DNA from: Poa pratensis
Taxonomy: Eukaryota > Streptophyta > Magnoliopsida > Poales > Poaceae
Reading direction: 5' to 3'
Length of the DNA: 64,000 bases
Assembly (NCBI GenBank): GCA_947311845.1
Contig: CAMZMU010000040.1
Span: forward strand, 52,579,782-52,643,781
Within the stretch, counting starts at the first letter, position 1, and each line of letters opens with the position of its first letter. Under the pieces are notes generated by a model. The model had not been told where the DNA came from and did no database searches. It saw nothing but the letters and a program-made list of their open reading frames with translations. A program made the translations under genes and the position numbers. Shown piece after piece: positions 1-11,067 of the stretch.

Positions 1-1559
1 GCCAATGCCCTGGATGCAACATGATTAGAGCATGTGCCCCCTTCTTGCGACACACAACGGAGTCTGACGCCATTTTCTCTTTTCCGGTAGATTTCGCCAT
101 CAATGAGGGTATACATCTTGGCTTGGCGAGCCACCCGTTCTGCACCAACGTCATCTTCTGGTAAGATTCGATTCTGAAGGTGATTGACGAGCTCGACAGC
201 CCAAGGCGGTGTTGCTTTCTCCACGGGCATAGCTTCCGGACACACAGGTTCAAGTGGGGTGTCCTTCCCGGGAAACAAATCAACACTGCCAGGTTGGCAG
301 GATTCAGAAGGCGTCGCTGTCGCAGCCCCCGAGCTGGAACCAGGCCATGCTTCTGAATTTCCGCTTCAGCTGAACACCCCAGATTGAGAAGCTATCCGGG
401 ATAGTGCATCCGCTACAGAGTTCTTGGCGCGAGGGATGTGCTCTAGCCTCAAGCTTCTGAATTTCCGCTTCAGCTTCGGAACCTCCTTAACATAAGGTGC
501 CATGGTTGGGCATTCATAGACCTTTTCCACTTGTTTGACAACCAACTGAGAGTCTCCCCTGGCTATCAAGTTCGATATTCCCAATCCAATGGCTGTGCGT
601 AACCCAGCAAGCAATCCTTCATATTCAGCAGTATTGTTAGCAATCCCTGTCTTGTACAACATCTGAACGACATACTTGAGCTGCTCCCCCGTGGGTGATA
701 CCAGCAGTACTCCAGCCCCTGCCTGTCCCCCGGAAAGAGATCCATCAAAATAGAGAGTCCAGGTATCCGGCTCTTCTTTCCCGGGAAGGCAAGATTCTTT
801 TTCTTCAGGAACAACAGAAGTTTCAGTCCACTCGACCGAGAAATCCACGAGTGCTTGGCTCTTGATAGCGTCAGCATGCTTAAACTGTAAGCCCAACCCA
901 GATAATTCCATTGCCCACTTGGCAATTCGCCCAGTGGCGTCCTTGCTGCGTAGCACACGCTCCAAAGGGTAGGAAGACACGACTGTAATGGTGCGCCCTT
1001 CAAAGTATGGCCTCATTTTCTTTGACGCCAGCAAAATTCCCAATAGAAGCTTCTGCATCATAGGATATCTTTCCCGAGCGTCTCGCAAGACTGAGCTGAT
1101 GAAGTATACTGGTCTTTGCTTCAACTTGGGAGTGAGCTTCGATGGCGTATTTTGCTCATTAGTGCCAGGATTGGTATTCAGGCAAGGAGCAGTTGAATCC
1201 AGTTGAACTGGGTCAGAAAGTTCCTTTGAAGATTTCCCGGGAACTTTCTTTCCAGCCCCCGGCCTCACTTCTCGTTCCACCACTAGAGCCGCACTCACAA
1301 CTTGGTTGGTAGCTGCGACGTAAAGGAGCAATGGCTCCTCAGGCATTGGTGCTACCAGGATGGGAGGACTAGACAGATACTTCTTCAGATCTTGCAGTGC
1401 GGCTTCAGCCTTTGGGTTCCACTTCACGGGTCCAGATTTTTTAAGCAACTTGAAGAATGGAAGTGCTCGCTCTCCTAGCCTGGATATGAACCTCCCAAGG
1501 GCGGTTATGCACCCATTGAGGCGTTGCACATCCTTGATGCGCTTTGGAGCTTCCATCAT
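1..1559 (-). pseudogene. RT end, RNase H and start of integrase, first Gypsy element
   Basis: The frame from 1559 to 366 begins with the RT connection (ALGRFISRLGERALPFFKLL), continues into the RT-linked RNase H (RPVYFISSVLRDARERYP) and then into a second RNase H module (WTLYFDGSLSGGQAGAGVLL, NNTAEYEGLLAGL, GDSQLVVKQV, SVADALSR). Two RNase H modules in series suggest the Tat-type Gypsy branch. Below base 366 another frame shows the N-terminal integrase region (MYTLIDGEIYRKRENGVRLRC), which continues past the window edge. Confidence 0.85.
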
Positions 1560-2308
1560 CTCGATTGCCTTGATCTTATCGGGATTTGCTTCGATGCCCG
1601 GTGAGAAACTAAGAAGCCCTGTAATTTCCCGGAAGGCACTCCAAAGTCACACTTCGCGGGATTCAGCTTGAGATTTATCTTCATTAAGTTGTTGAAGGTC
1701 TCTTCTAGATCAGAGATGAGGGTTTCTCTCTTTCTGGTCTTGACCACGATATCATCAATGTAAGCCTTGACATTGGTTCCAATATGAGGTCCCAGTCAAG
1801 CCCACATTGCACGCTGGAAGGTCGCTCATGCATTCTTCAGACCAAAAGGTATGAAAACGTAGCAGTAGCAACCGTTCTGAGTGATGAAAGCAGTTTTTTC
1901 CTCATCTTCTTTGGCCATTTTGATCTGATGGTATCCAGAGAAAGCATCCAGGAAACACAACAGATCACAGCCAGCTGTAGAATCCACAATTTGATCAATC
2001 CGAGGCAAAGGGTACGGATCCTTGGGGCAAGATTTGTTGAGGTCAGTGAAGTCAATACACAATCTCATGTCGTCACTGTGAGTTTTTGGCACCACTACTG
2101 GGTTAGCTACCCAAGTGGCACGCGGTACTTCCCGGATCACCCCTGCCTTCAGTAACCTGTCAACCTCTGCAAGAATGAACTCGCGCTTCTTATCTGACTG
2201 TGGCCGAATTCTTTGCTGAATGGGACTGGCACCTTCCTTGACGGCTAATTTATGCTCAATCACCTCCCTGGGTATACCGGAAAGACCTGATGGGTCCCTA
2301 GCGAACAC
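1556..2308 (-). pseudogene. reverse transcriptase domain, first Gypsy element
   Basis: The 2308-1826 frame holds RT motifs: RLCIDFTDLNKSCPKDPYPL, then LDAFSGYHQI and the FGLKNA block. The catalytic YIDDIVVKTRKRETLI block lies past a frame break, around 1760-1735, and runs on in the 1747-1556 frame (NLKLNPAKCDFGV). The polymerase is therefore split by at least two frame changes but keeps its key aspartates. Function: copies the element RNA into DNA in the cytoplasmic particle (family knowledge). Confidence 0.85.
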
Positions 2309-2483
2309 ATCAGAGTTTTCCCGCAGGAAGGCGATGAGCGCGCTTTCCTATTTGTCAGGCAATCCCGTGCCGATAGTGACGGTCATGTTTCCATCACTGG
2401 TCAATCGGACTTTCTTGGTGAGCTTGGCGTCATTACACTCGAGCCTCGCCTTTGGAGCTGGAGGGTTTTGCTTCACGGGCACA

Positions 2484-3815
2484 TTAGCTAGGGTAGGACC
2501 CCCCTAGCTCGTTCACAGATTTCTTGTTCCCGGGCAAGGTGACAGTGATGAAATGTTCATCGCTGTCCCGGGGTAGATGCTGCCCATCCCTGGGACTGGC
2601 CGCCATGGCCGCTTTTGCATTTGCATCTGCACAGAAGATGGCGTCTTGGCAGTCAGCCTTTAAAGTGATGACCCCGACCTTGCTGGGTATCTTCAACACA
2701 TTGTAAGCATAGTGGGAGGCTGCCATGAACTTGGCCAATGTAGGACGGCCCAATATGCCATTGTATGGTAAAGGAATGTCTGCAATATCGAAGGTGATAT
2801 TCTCAGTGCGGAAGTTGTCAGGCTCTCCAAAGTTAACCGACAGAGTGATTTGCCCCAGCGGGTGAGTAAGCCCCCAGTTAACGCCCTGGAAAGCTCCGGT
2901 CGGCCTCAAGCGGTCAAGAGGAATCTGCAGCCTCTCCATGACCTTGACGGACAACAAATTCAGCCCGGCTCCACCATCAACCAGCATCTTACTCACGGCC
3001 AGATTCTGTATGGTTGGTGAAACCACCATAGGCAGAATTCCAACACCAGTGATGCGACCGTGGTGATCCTGGGAATCGAACGTCAGGGCCTGATCTGACC
3101 ATTTCAAGGGTCGCTGCGCTCCCGGGGCAGGCTCTGCATCGTGTAACTCACGATACATCTTCTTGAAGGCATTCACCGAGGGGAAGCTGGAGGCCCCTCC
3201 GTGGATGCAAACAATATCCACAGCCGGTTGGAAGATTCCACCGCCGTTTTCTTCGCCAGCGGGTTCGTCCTCAATGGCAGGCAGGTTTTTCCCACCAAAT
3301 CCGGCGCGACCACCGCCGCGTCCTCCCATGAATCCACCTTGGCCAACAAACCGGCCACCACGTCCACCTCGGCCTCCCATGGGGCAGATTCGACGGATGT
3401 GGTTTGTCTCCCCACACCCGAAGCATCCTCCATTGTGCCGAGCAATCTCATTGTTTTGACGCTGGTCTCGAATGAACCCCTGAATCTTGAAGCAATCTCG
3501 AATGTCATGCTTGCCGGCCCCGTGGAGAGGGCACCATACGTCCAAAGCTGGGGCCTGAGCCGGGGCTGCAGCAACCTCCACTTTCGCCTTCTTAGGCTCA
3601 GGTTCCGCGACCAAAACCTTGGGAACAGGAGATGGCGCGGTAGCCTCTCGTTTCTTGGCCTTTTTAGGTTCGACCTTGTTGGACGAGGATTCCTCGGGAA
3701 TGCGACGCCCCTCCTCGGCGCGAACACACTTCTCAGTCAAAGCCCACAGGTCTTGTGTGGTCTCAATGTTGTGGGTGCTCAACTTTTCTCGCATCTTCTG
3801 GTCTCGGACACTCAC
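2484..3815 (-). pseudogene. gag C-terminus (zinc knuckle) and aspartic protease, first Gypsy element
   Basis: This is a 443-codon open frame. A CCHC knuckle (CFGCGETNHIRRIC, about residues 130-145) is followed by a glycine-rich RGG-like stretch, typical of nucleocapsid. Further on, KMLVDGGAGLNLLSVKVMERL is the retropepsin-like active-site region, with DGG in place of the textbook DTG/DSG, as is common in plant Gypsy elements. ILGRPTLAKF is the second protease landmark. It overlaps the end of the upstream gag frame, so a frameshift (programmed or mutational) separates them. Confidence 0.85.
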
Positions 3816-4954
3816 ATGGAAGGATGACAGCCTCCTTTAGGCCAGGGATATTGTTCATCGCAGAGCAAAAGCGCTGAATGTAGTCGAGTAGGCTCTCATT
3901 CTCGCCCTGCTTCATGCCATGTAGGTCATTGATCGTTCCCGGGCGCTTATAAGCTCCCTGGAAAGCCCCTAGGAACTGATTGCACAAATCAGGCCAAGAC
4001 TTGACTGACTGTGACGGGAGATTGCACAGCCAAGAGAGTGCCTCGTCTTTGAGGGCCAGAGCGAACCAGTTTGCCATGATGGCTTCATCGGCCCCCGCGG
4101 CGTGCATCGCCGTGTTGTAGATCTGAAGGAAATCCCTCTGGTTTGTCTTCTCGTTGTACTTGACCGAGATCTCTGGCCGGAACTTGTGGGGCCAGTTGAC
4201 AACCCGCAATGCAGGAGTAAACGCTGAGATGCCATCACCGATGTCCCCGGCCCATACTCCGTAACGGACAAGGCCGAGCGGGCGAGCAGTTGGCGCAAGG
4301 TCGTTCACGGGATACCTTGGATCTCGCCCGGTGGATGGAGCAGAAGACCCAACTGAGATGTGGTCTCCCGGATCTGCAGCGCGACGATGGCGAGCATGAG
4401 GTGCGCCACCTGGTCGTGGAAGGGGTGGAGCTTCTGCCCGAACCCCTGCCGCAGTAGTTGCAGGCATGCCCTGAGGAGCATCATGAGCATGACCCGGAAA
4501 CGACGCAGTTTGAGCACGCCGCGCAAGCCCAGGTCCTTCAGGCCCTCCGACGGACGGAGCGTGAGAAGCCGCCCTCGGACGAGCGTTGTGCTGAGCGAAG
4601 GCAAGCAACTCGATGATGTGATCAGCCCAGTTCTGGTAGCGCTGTGGATGCTCGTTGGCGTCAGGAGCATGCTGGAAGAGAGCTCGAGCAGCAGCAATGG
4701 CCTCGCACGTGCGGGAACTCCTGAAGGACGGGACCATACATTTGGCTGGCTGCCCCAACCGCGCCTCCTGGCGGTCCATTCGCCGGAGGTGGGAGGACGG
4801 ACTCTGCGCGTCGCGGAGGCGTGGGAGGGCGATTGGCCTCCTGAGGAGGCTGTGGAATCCCTCCAACACCTCCCGCGCCAGCAGCTTCTCCCGCTCCTTC
4901 TTGAGGAACTGCGTCAGGGACGCGAGCGGCCCCCGGTGGAGGTGGAGGCGGCAT
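3763..4954 (-). pseudogene. gag (capsid) region, first Gypsy element
   Basis: The N-terminal part (from 4954) is proline- and alanine-rich. A second frame (4869-3763) carries the capsid-type gag domain, recognisable from a run beginning KFRPEISVKYNEKTNQRDFL, followed by WFALALKDEALSWL and FLGAFQGAYKRPGTINDLHG, features of retrotransposon gag proteins. The reading frame changes near 4860 and again near 3815-3830, where the capsid end passes to the zinc-knuckle part. The structural role in forming the virus-like particle is family knowledge. This copy needs two frame changes to be read through. Confidence 0.8.
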
Positions 4955-5188
4955 GGCGTCCTGAGCCGCGCCTCGACTTCTGCCTCTACGACAACCTCAG
5001 GATCTGCAGCCGGTGGAGGTAGCGTGTGACGGCTCGTGGCAGAACTCTGCGCCTCGGGCGAGGGTGAGCAGTTGCGCCGTGTAGAGCGCGTGCACGCGGC
5101 TCGCGCAGCCGCGTGGTCGAGGTACCTCTCCTCCTCCTTGGTGCCATCGATAGCCTTGCCGACGTCGAAGAAGCTCGCTAGATCTCTT

Positions 5189-5210
5189 GCGCCCCCTACC
5201 TGGCGCGCCA
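5189..5210 (-). other. tRNA primer binding site of the Gypsy element
   Basis: On the minus strand, two bases after the LTR end, the sequence reads TGGCGCGCCAGGTAGGGGG. It begins with TGG, the complement of the CCA end of a tRNA, and has the usual spacing. The priming tRNA was not identified. Confidence 0.7.
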
Positions 5211-5212
5211 GA

Positions 5213-5852
5213 TGTCGTGTCCGAGGTCACGAACACCAAAGGTCGGGAGACCCCCTTTTAGAGATTCGGTGAGGGGCGCGAGGAGGATCTTGGCGAGCGA
5301 GCGAAGTATGCAGAAAGTAGAACACGCATGCAGTTTACCTAGGTTCAGGCCGCTCGGAAGCGTAACACCCTACTCCTGCATGGTAGTGGTATGAGTATCC
5401 GGGCTACAATGAAGTGTTCCCGGGTAACTAAAGAGCTAGAGCTAGAAGACTAAGTCCAGATCTGATCTGAGTCTCTAGCCTAACCTATCCTTTACTGGAA
5501 AAGATTCCCTTTCTCGGATGGCCTTGGTCCTCCTTTTATACACCAAGGGGATACCACACAGTCCAGCTGGTCATACCTTCCGTCTTCTTTCCAAAGCCTA
5601 CCCAAAAAGGTGATCGGGTAGGTGGTGCTCTTCGTCCTGTAGGCTCTACTCTCAGATAAGGACAAAGTCTTGCAGCCTTGTTTCCGTTGGTTCTCTGTGA
5701 CGCACATGTCATGTTTCTTCGTCTGCACCTTGCAAGCTTCCCAAGGACCAGGGGGTAATGTTCAAAGCTGTGCATTCAGGTCCCCGTGAACCTTAGCGCT
5801 GTGAGTCACGCTGTAGGAGTCCACGGGAACCCCTTGTTCCCAGGGTGCGACA
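5213..5852 (-). repeat. 5' LTR of the first Gypsy element
   Basis: The 640-bp segment starts TGTCG and ends CGACA on the plus strand, a perfect 5-bp terminal inverted repeat of the TG...CA kind. The primer binding site begins two bases inside the element. A TATA-like run (tgtataaaagg on the minus strand, about 5532-5542) is a plausible retrotransposon promoter. Both boundaries are inferred, because the partner LTR is outside the window. Confidence 0.85.
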
Positions 5853-6584
5853 GTATGTGTGGCATTTTCAGCGATTGTACATGTACCGCACCTTGTACCA
5901 CAGGGCAACCAGAGGGCTTTAAATTCTTATTGACGGCAACCCTAGTTTCATCTACTAATACCACAATCATTGGCAAAGTGTGTACAGCGAAAGCTATCCC
6001 CTTGTATATCTTTAGTCACTTCATCCGTCGCTAAGGCAAAAAAATGTATGGGTTCAAGGCTAACCCTTGATGTAGTACTACTGTGATTGGAAAGGTATCA
6101 GTCTCAGTATCACCTTCACGAACAATTGTCACAACATTATCATGCATATCTTTGATCAGGAATGTACTTTGTTGGGACTTCATACTTCACGAGTATCCAC
6201 CACATGACCGTTCTTGGTATCTTGTCATATTACGAAGTCGATTGAAATCAGGCTCCTCCATACTCGATTTCCTAGGCATAAAACCAAATTGGTTCTTAGT
6301 GACATTCGTCACTCTTGTAAATATCTCTCTCTCCCTCTCAAAGTTTCATAGTATGGTTCATACAACTTTCAATATATCTTTTATTCTTGAAGATGTGTAC
6401 TAATATACTTGTACTCCGCTCTTCGGGCATCGTGTTTGACTAAAATAATGTGGTTCGATAGCTTAATTAACCATACAATTATCATGCTTCCAAGCCATCT
6501 CCGCACCTCAATGGGAACATCATCAGGGCCAGGGATCCAATCCTTTATCCTTGTTACAGGGGCAATGTACCGTAATAGAATCAC
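5853..6584 (-). pseudogene. decayed RTE-type LINE reverse transcriptase fragment
   Basis: No long frame exists, but the minus strand shows ordered RT pieces of the plant non-LTR family often annotated as craniofacial-development-protein-2-like: WIPGPDDVPIEVRRWLG (about 6540), a block ending NQFGFMPRKSS (about 6290), IKDMHDNVVTIVREGDTETD (about 6150-6100), FPITVVLHQGLALNPYIF (about 6080), and VLVDETRVAVNK following the active-site position (about 5960). Several stops and frame changes separate them. The Gypsy LTR ends exactly at its left border. Confidence 0.75.
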
Positions 6585-8381
6585 TATGAAAAATCCCCCG
6601 TGAGATTATCAATCCTACAAATTGAGTACAAGTTCCTAAAAATAATCCATTGCTTCAAAATTTATACAAAAATCTTGCAATCAAAAGAGGACATGAAATG
6701 CCCAACCCTCGATCGAAGGAATTGCGAGTTTACATGCTCGACAACCTGGACACATCTAGAGACTAGAGGCCTGTCCTTGAACATTTTCTTGACATCAAGT
6801 CATTGAGTACAACGTACATGAACTCACGCTCACACAATTTCTCTCTTACTGTCGAAAAAAATGTTTATCTCACACTCAAATAATGATCTAGAATAATCCA
6901 CCTTGTCAACGGCACACATGACGACAAGGCCCAACCACACTTTCTACCATCCATCCAACCTGGGTTGTTCTAACTTAAACTAATGGACGTGTGCCATCAA
7001 TGTTGCGAGCTTGGAGGATTTGATTAGCGGCGCAGTTAATGAAGTGGCAGGATTGATCTAAAACAAAGCCGCACGCTGCCCCTACCATTCCTCTTGGATC
7101 CTCAGCTCTGCAAGAGGAATATGTCGCTGTTAATGCTCGCTGCTGACTTCGCGTCCACTCCCCGTGCACTCTCTTGGTTTTTTAAAGCCTGGCTTCTCAA
7201 CTGATGATCATTCTCGCGTACTACTACGTGCTAGTTAATCGCATCCACGCGCTAATGCCGCTATGTTCGTTGGATCTCATCTGGAACATTGTTGTTGTTT
7301 GTTAATTTGATATAACACCAAAGTTATGTGGATGTGCGAATATGCGATAGATAATTAGATAGCCATAATGTACTAAACGTCTATGTATTAATCCCTATGT
7401 ACCATAATATAAGATATTTTAGTTATTTAAATACAGACTATATACCACCTATGCACCGAAAAGACGAGTTTTGTACATACTAGTCATCTCCAATGTATAA
7501 ATTAAGCCACATTATTCGCATGTGCCAAGTGAACAAGATTGCATACCACAGGTGGTGTTAAATTCCGCATGTGCACTGTGCATTTAGTAAAAAGGAATCA
7601 AGATTACACAATACAAACATGATAAAAGCTTTATGCAGATCGAGAAAAAAAATCCAATTAAGACAGAAACTCTGAATGGAACAATAGTATTTTAACTCCT
7701 AAACTTCCTGCATAAGAAGAATCTTAGATCCCAAAACTAAAAGGTTTGCTTTAATAAACCGTCAAGTTATTCAGAAGCACAAAAACATTTTCTCACATTT
7801 AACTGATTATCTTTTTGGAAACATAATTAAGTGGTTGATTTTTGAAAACATAAGTAAATGTGTATTTTTCAAGTTTGATTTAATCTTGTTATACATCACT
7901 CGCACTTCATAAATGTTCTACGGGATTGAAAATGCAAATTGCAGTTAAATTGTGGCAGTGGCGAAGCCACATAGAGAGTTTTGTGGTCATTTGACCACAC
8001 AACTTTTACGTAAATTCTTTGTATAGAAGCATAAACCATGAAGAAAAAATTATAAAATTAGTAAAACTACATGTATTTGACATCACAGTTTTAAAATGAC
8101 ATCACAGGTTTCAAGTTCTAGAACCGCCACTTGTGCCAGTTTGCTCATTTTCTCTAGCTGCAACATTACACTGAGTAATGCATAGTCTCATGTGACCAAG
8201 ATGTACGAAACTTTTAATCAACAGAGAATTACAAGCTGCACTTAAATATCAAGTTTCTACTATTTGCTGTGCTCAAAGAAAGTCAAAAAAAGTACACAGA
8301 AGATCAATATATAAACGCCAAAGAGTTGCACAAACTGAGCTGAATTAATTTTTGCTTTAAAAATTGGCACGTAGCACGCGA
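6585..8381. other. intergenic, AT-rich, no gene recognised
   Basis: About 1.8 kb between the LINE fragment and the bHLH promoter. I see no convincing coding sequence. 7956-8131 begins CAGTGGCG and ends CGCCACT, which resembles hAT-type termini, but no clean 8-bp duplication flanks it. The last few hundred bases are presumably upstream regulatory sequence of the bHLH gene. Confidence 0.5.
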
Positions 8382-8389
8382 TTATAAAG
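8382..8389 (+). promoter_or_regulatory. probable TATA box of the bHLH gene
   Basis: TTATAAAG lies about 115 bp before the ATG at 8504. It sits at the switch from AT-rich upstream DNA to GC-rich leader, a normal plant core-promoter arrangement. Confidence 0.5.
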
Positions 8390-8503
8390 GCGCGCACGTC
8401 GCAGCAGATAGTTTTCGCCTCTCCTCCTCCAGCCTTCCCGCGAGCACATTTACTCGTCAGCTCGTTCGTAGCTGCACAGCCCGGGCAGCGGCTCGCTAGA
8501 TCG

Positions 8504-11067
8504 ATGGCCGGTGGCGACGGCGGCCGTGGCGGAGGGGCGCAGGACGACTTCTTCGACCAGATGCTCTCGACGCTGCCCTCCGCGTGGGGCGACCTGGGCG
8601 CCGGCGGCAAGTCGCCGTGGGAGATCGCGGCGGGCGCCGAGGACCTCACCGCCTTCGACGAGTCGGCGCTGCTCGCGTCCCGTCTCCGGCAGCACCAGAT
8701 CGGCAGCGGGGAGAAGCCGGTCATGCTGCATCTCAGCGACCTCCATCGGCAGGGCCTCGCCAGCGGCGGTGGTGGAGAGGAGAGCGGCGGAGGCGGGTTC
8801 TCGCCGCTGCCGCTGTTTGCGGACCGGTCTCCCCCACCTCGCGGGAGGACATGGACGGCGGCTTCAAGTCTCCCAATGGAACGGTAGGATCCTTCTTCTT
8901 CTCACGTATTCTCTGTCTAGTCAGTTCTGAAGTTCTCCCGTTGACATGCATGGATTCATTTTGTGCATGCAGGGAGGCGATCACGCGATGTTCAACGGAT
9001 TCGGGGTGCACGGTGGCGCCGGCGCTGTCCAGCCGCCGTTTGGCCAGGTAAGATCATGCACCGGTCAGGTCGAATAACCTGCCATTTCTTCTTTTCCATG
9101 CATTACACGATCGAAGTCTGCTATGGATCGGACTGTCATTGATCAGAGCGTCCATTGACTTGTGGTCTGATCGCAGGGAGGATCAATGTCGGGGCAGAGC
9201 TTCGGAGGGCCGGCGGCGAGCGGGGGCACGACGGCGCCGGCGTCCTCTGGCGGAGGCGGCACGGCAGCCCCGCCGCGGCAGACGCGCGTGCGGGCGAGGA
9301 GAGGGCAGGCCACGGACCCGCACAGCATCGCCGAACGTGTAAGCTCCCACACCACCTACCTACCTCTCCTCTCCCGGCCCCTTCCTCTGAATTTTAAAAT
9401 CCCCGACATGCATGTTCGTGCACATCAACAACCCGAAACTTTTCAACCGCCCGGCCAAGACGATACTTATTCTCTGTAATTCCATACCTTATCTTGAGGT
9501 TTCTTGCACCGATCCCGGATCTTTACCTGTTAATTAATTACGCCAAATCTGTAGATGTGCCTGAACTTGTTCTCACGCTTCCAGATAGTACAAAGTTACT
9601 TGTCAAGTTTTTTTCTTCTGAATTTTTGCTTGTGCTTGTGTGTCACTCATCGGATCCTATGCATGCAGCTCCGCAGGGAGAGGATAGCGGAGCGGATGAA
9701 GTCGCTGCAAGAGCTAGTCCCGAACGCCAACAAGGTAATTATCACTCTCCTGCGTTCCCAGCTTTCTCCCAGTCATTTCGATCTGCCATGAAATTGATGT
9801 TGAAATGATTTGAAGCCATGAACCCGAGAGACAGGGTCGACGACGGAATGCTTGCCTGTTTATGTCATTCTTTGACGTGGGGTGCTTTCTCTAGTGGGGT
9901 TGTATGGTAGATCGAAAAGGGCACGCCGCCGGTTGGTGTGGGAGGGAGGTGTCGCTCCTGTCTAGCTCGATCATGCGATGATGTGATTTGGCGTTGAAGA
10001 GTGCACAGCGTACGCGTCGAGTCCCTGAAGCTTGTTCGTGTTGGAACTTGGAACTGAAGAACCCAAAGTCTTGAGCTAGCTGAAGAATGCGGCATGCAGT
10101 GAATGTGCACTTAGGCCGCATTCGATGCCCTGCTTCGCCCGATTTGCCACCATGCCTTTACCCCGGTACTACTAGCAATAGTCATCAGTTCATCACACTC
10201 CCACTCACTGACTCACACGTCCCATGCCGCGGTCAATCTGCGAACTGGTACTCTAGTCTTGCAGTAAAAAAAAAGGTGGAGATGCGTCGTTGTTGCTGAG
10301 ATCGTAGTAACAAGAACGTCGGTCGATTTGTTGATGATTTGCAGACTGACAAGGCGTCGATGCTGGACGAGATCATCGACTACGTCAAGTTCCTGCAGCT
10401 CCAAGTCAAGGTATGTATATGCCGCGGCAGACGACAGTGCTTCTGAAAGATGCATCAGGTTTTATCCTGCTTTCCGGCTGTCACAGTACGATCTGTGAAC
10501 GTCACGTGTTTCTATGCAGGTTCTGAGCATGAGCCGGCTGGGCGGGCGGCAGGCATGGCGCCGCTGGTCGCAAGCATGTCATCGGAGGTGAGTACCAAGC
10601 ACCACCCATTCGTACTACGTACTACGATGCTTCATCACTTCTGTCGGCTCTCAGACGCGTCGTGTCGTCGTGCAGGCGAACAGCAGCGCGAAGAGCAGCA
10701 ACGGCGGCGGGAACAGTGGGGCCGCCGCCAAGGCAGGCGGCGGCGGGGCCGGTGCAGGGAGCGGGCTGCGGGTGACGGAGCAGCAGGTGGCGAAGATGAT
10801 GGAGGAGGACATGGGCACGGCCATGCAGTACCTGCAGGGGAAGGGCCTCTGCCTCATGCCCATCTCCCTCGCCTCCGCCATCTCCTCGGCCACCACCACC
10901 GGCGGCGCCAACCCGGCATCGCTGCTCTCCAGGCCCGTCATCCGCCACGCCGCCAGCTCGACCTCGCCCGTCGCCGCGCTGGCGTCCGCGAACGGTGGGG
11001 TGACGATGCCACTGCTGCCCGCCCCGTCAAGGTCGACGCCGGCGAAGCGTCCGGCGGGAAGCAATGA
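8504..11067 (+). CDS. LRL/UNE12-type bHLH transcription factor, seven exons
   Basis: Exons: 8504-8883, 8973-9047, 9177-9338, 9669-9734, 10345-10410, 10520-10587, 10676-11067, all with GT/AG borders. The bHLH runs from exon 3 to 6: basic region [15 protein letters not shown] with the H-E-R residues that contact E/G-box DNA, then [13 protein letters not shown], loop, [20 protein letters not shown]. The flanking [11 protein letters not shown] and C-terminal [18 protein letters not shown] are hallmarks of the LRL (ROOTHAIRLESS1-like) subfamily, nuclear factors linked to root-hair and reproductive development. The start is chosen from the MAGGDGG...DDFFDQML family-like N-terminus. Exon 1 (380 nt) and exon 6 (68 nt) are each one base short, at C and G runs near 8830 and 10540. 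The family-like stop at 11065 needs a third one-base change near 11020; without it the last frame runs to 11263. Either consensus error or a damaged gene. Confidence 0.88.

Larger units (their letters stand above)
1..5852 (-). mobile_element. Gypsy LTR retrotransposon, 3' part cut off by the window edge
   Basis: Reading leftwards on the minus strand the order is LTR (5852-5213), primer binding site, gag, zinc knuckle plus aspartic protease, reverse transcriptase, RNase H, and the first part of integrase at the window edge. Integrase lying after RT/RNase H makes this Gypsy (Metaviridae) rather than Copia. The 3' LTR would lie left of base 1. The frames are broken in several places, so the copy is probably not autonomous. 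The LTR outer end abuts a decayed LINE fragment, so the element may have inserted into that LINE. The bases after the LTR are gtatg, but the matching duplication cannot be seen. Confidence 0.93.

Noticed and set aside
3163..3840. Plus-strand frames overlapping the gag/protease region of the first Gypsy element
   Set aside because: They are shadows of the minus-strand coding sequence, which has the CCHC knuckle and the protease motif.
6975..7169. Minus-strand frame with an RNase H-like phrase (GAACGFVLDQSCHFINCA)
   Set aside because: The similarity is too short and lacks the conserved acidic residues, so it may be chance.
7956..8131. Small hAT-like element (CAGTGGCG...CGCCACT)
   Set aside because: The terminal match is short and imperfect and no 8-bp duplication is visible, so I mention it only as a possibility.
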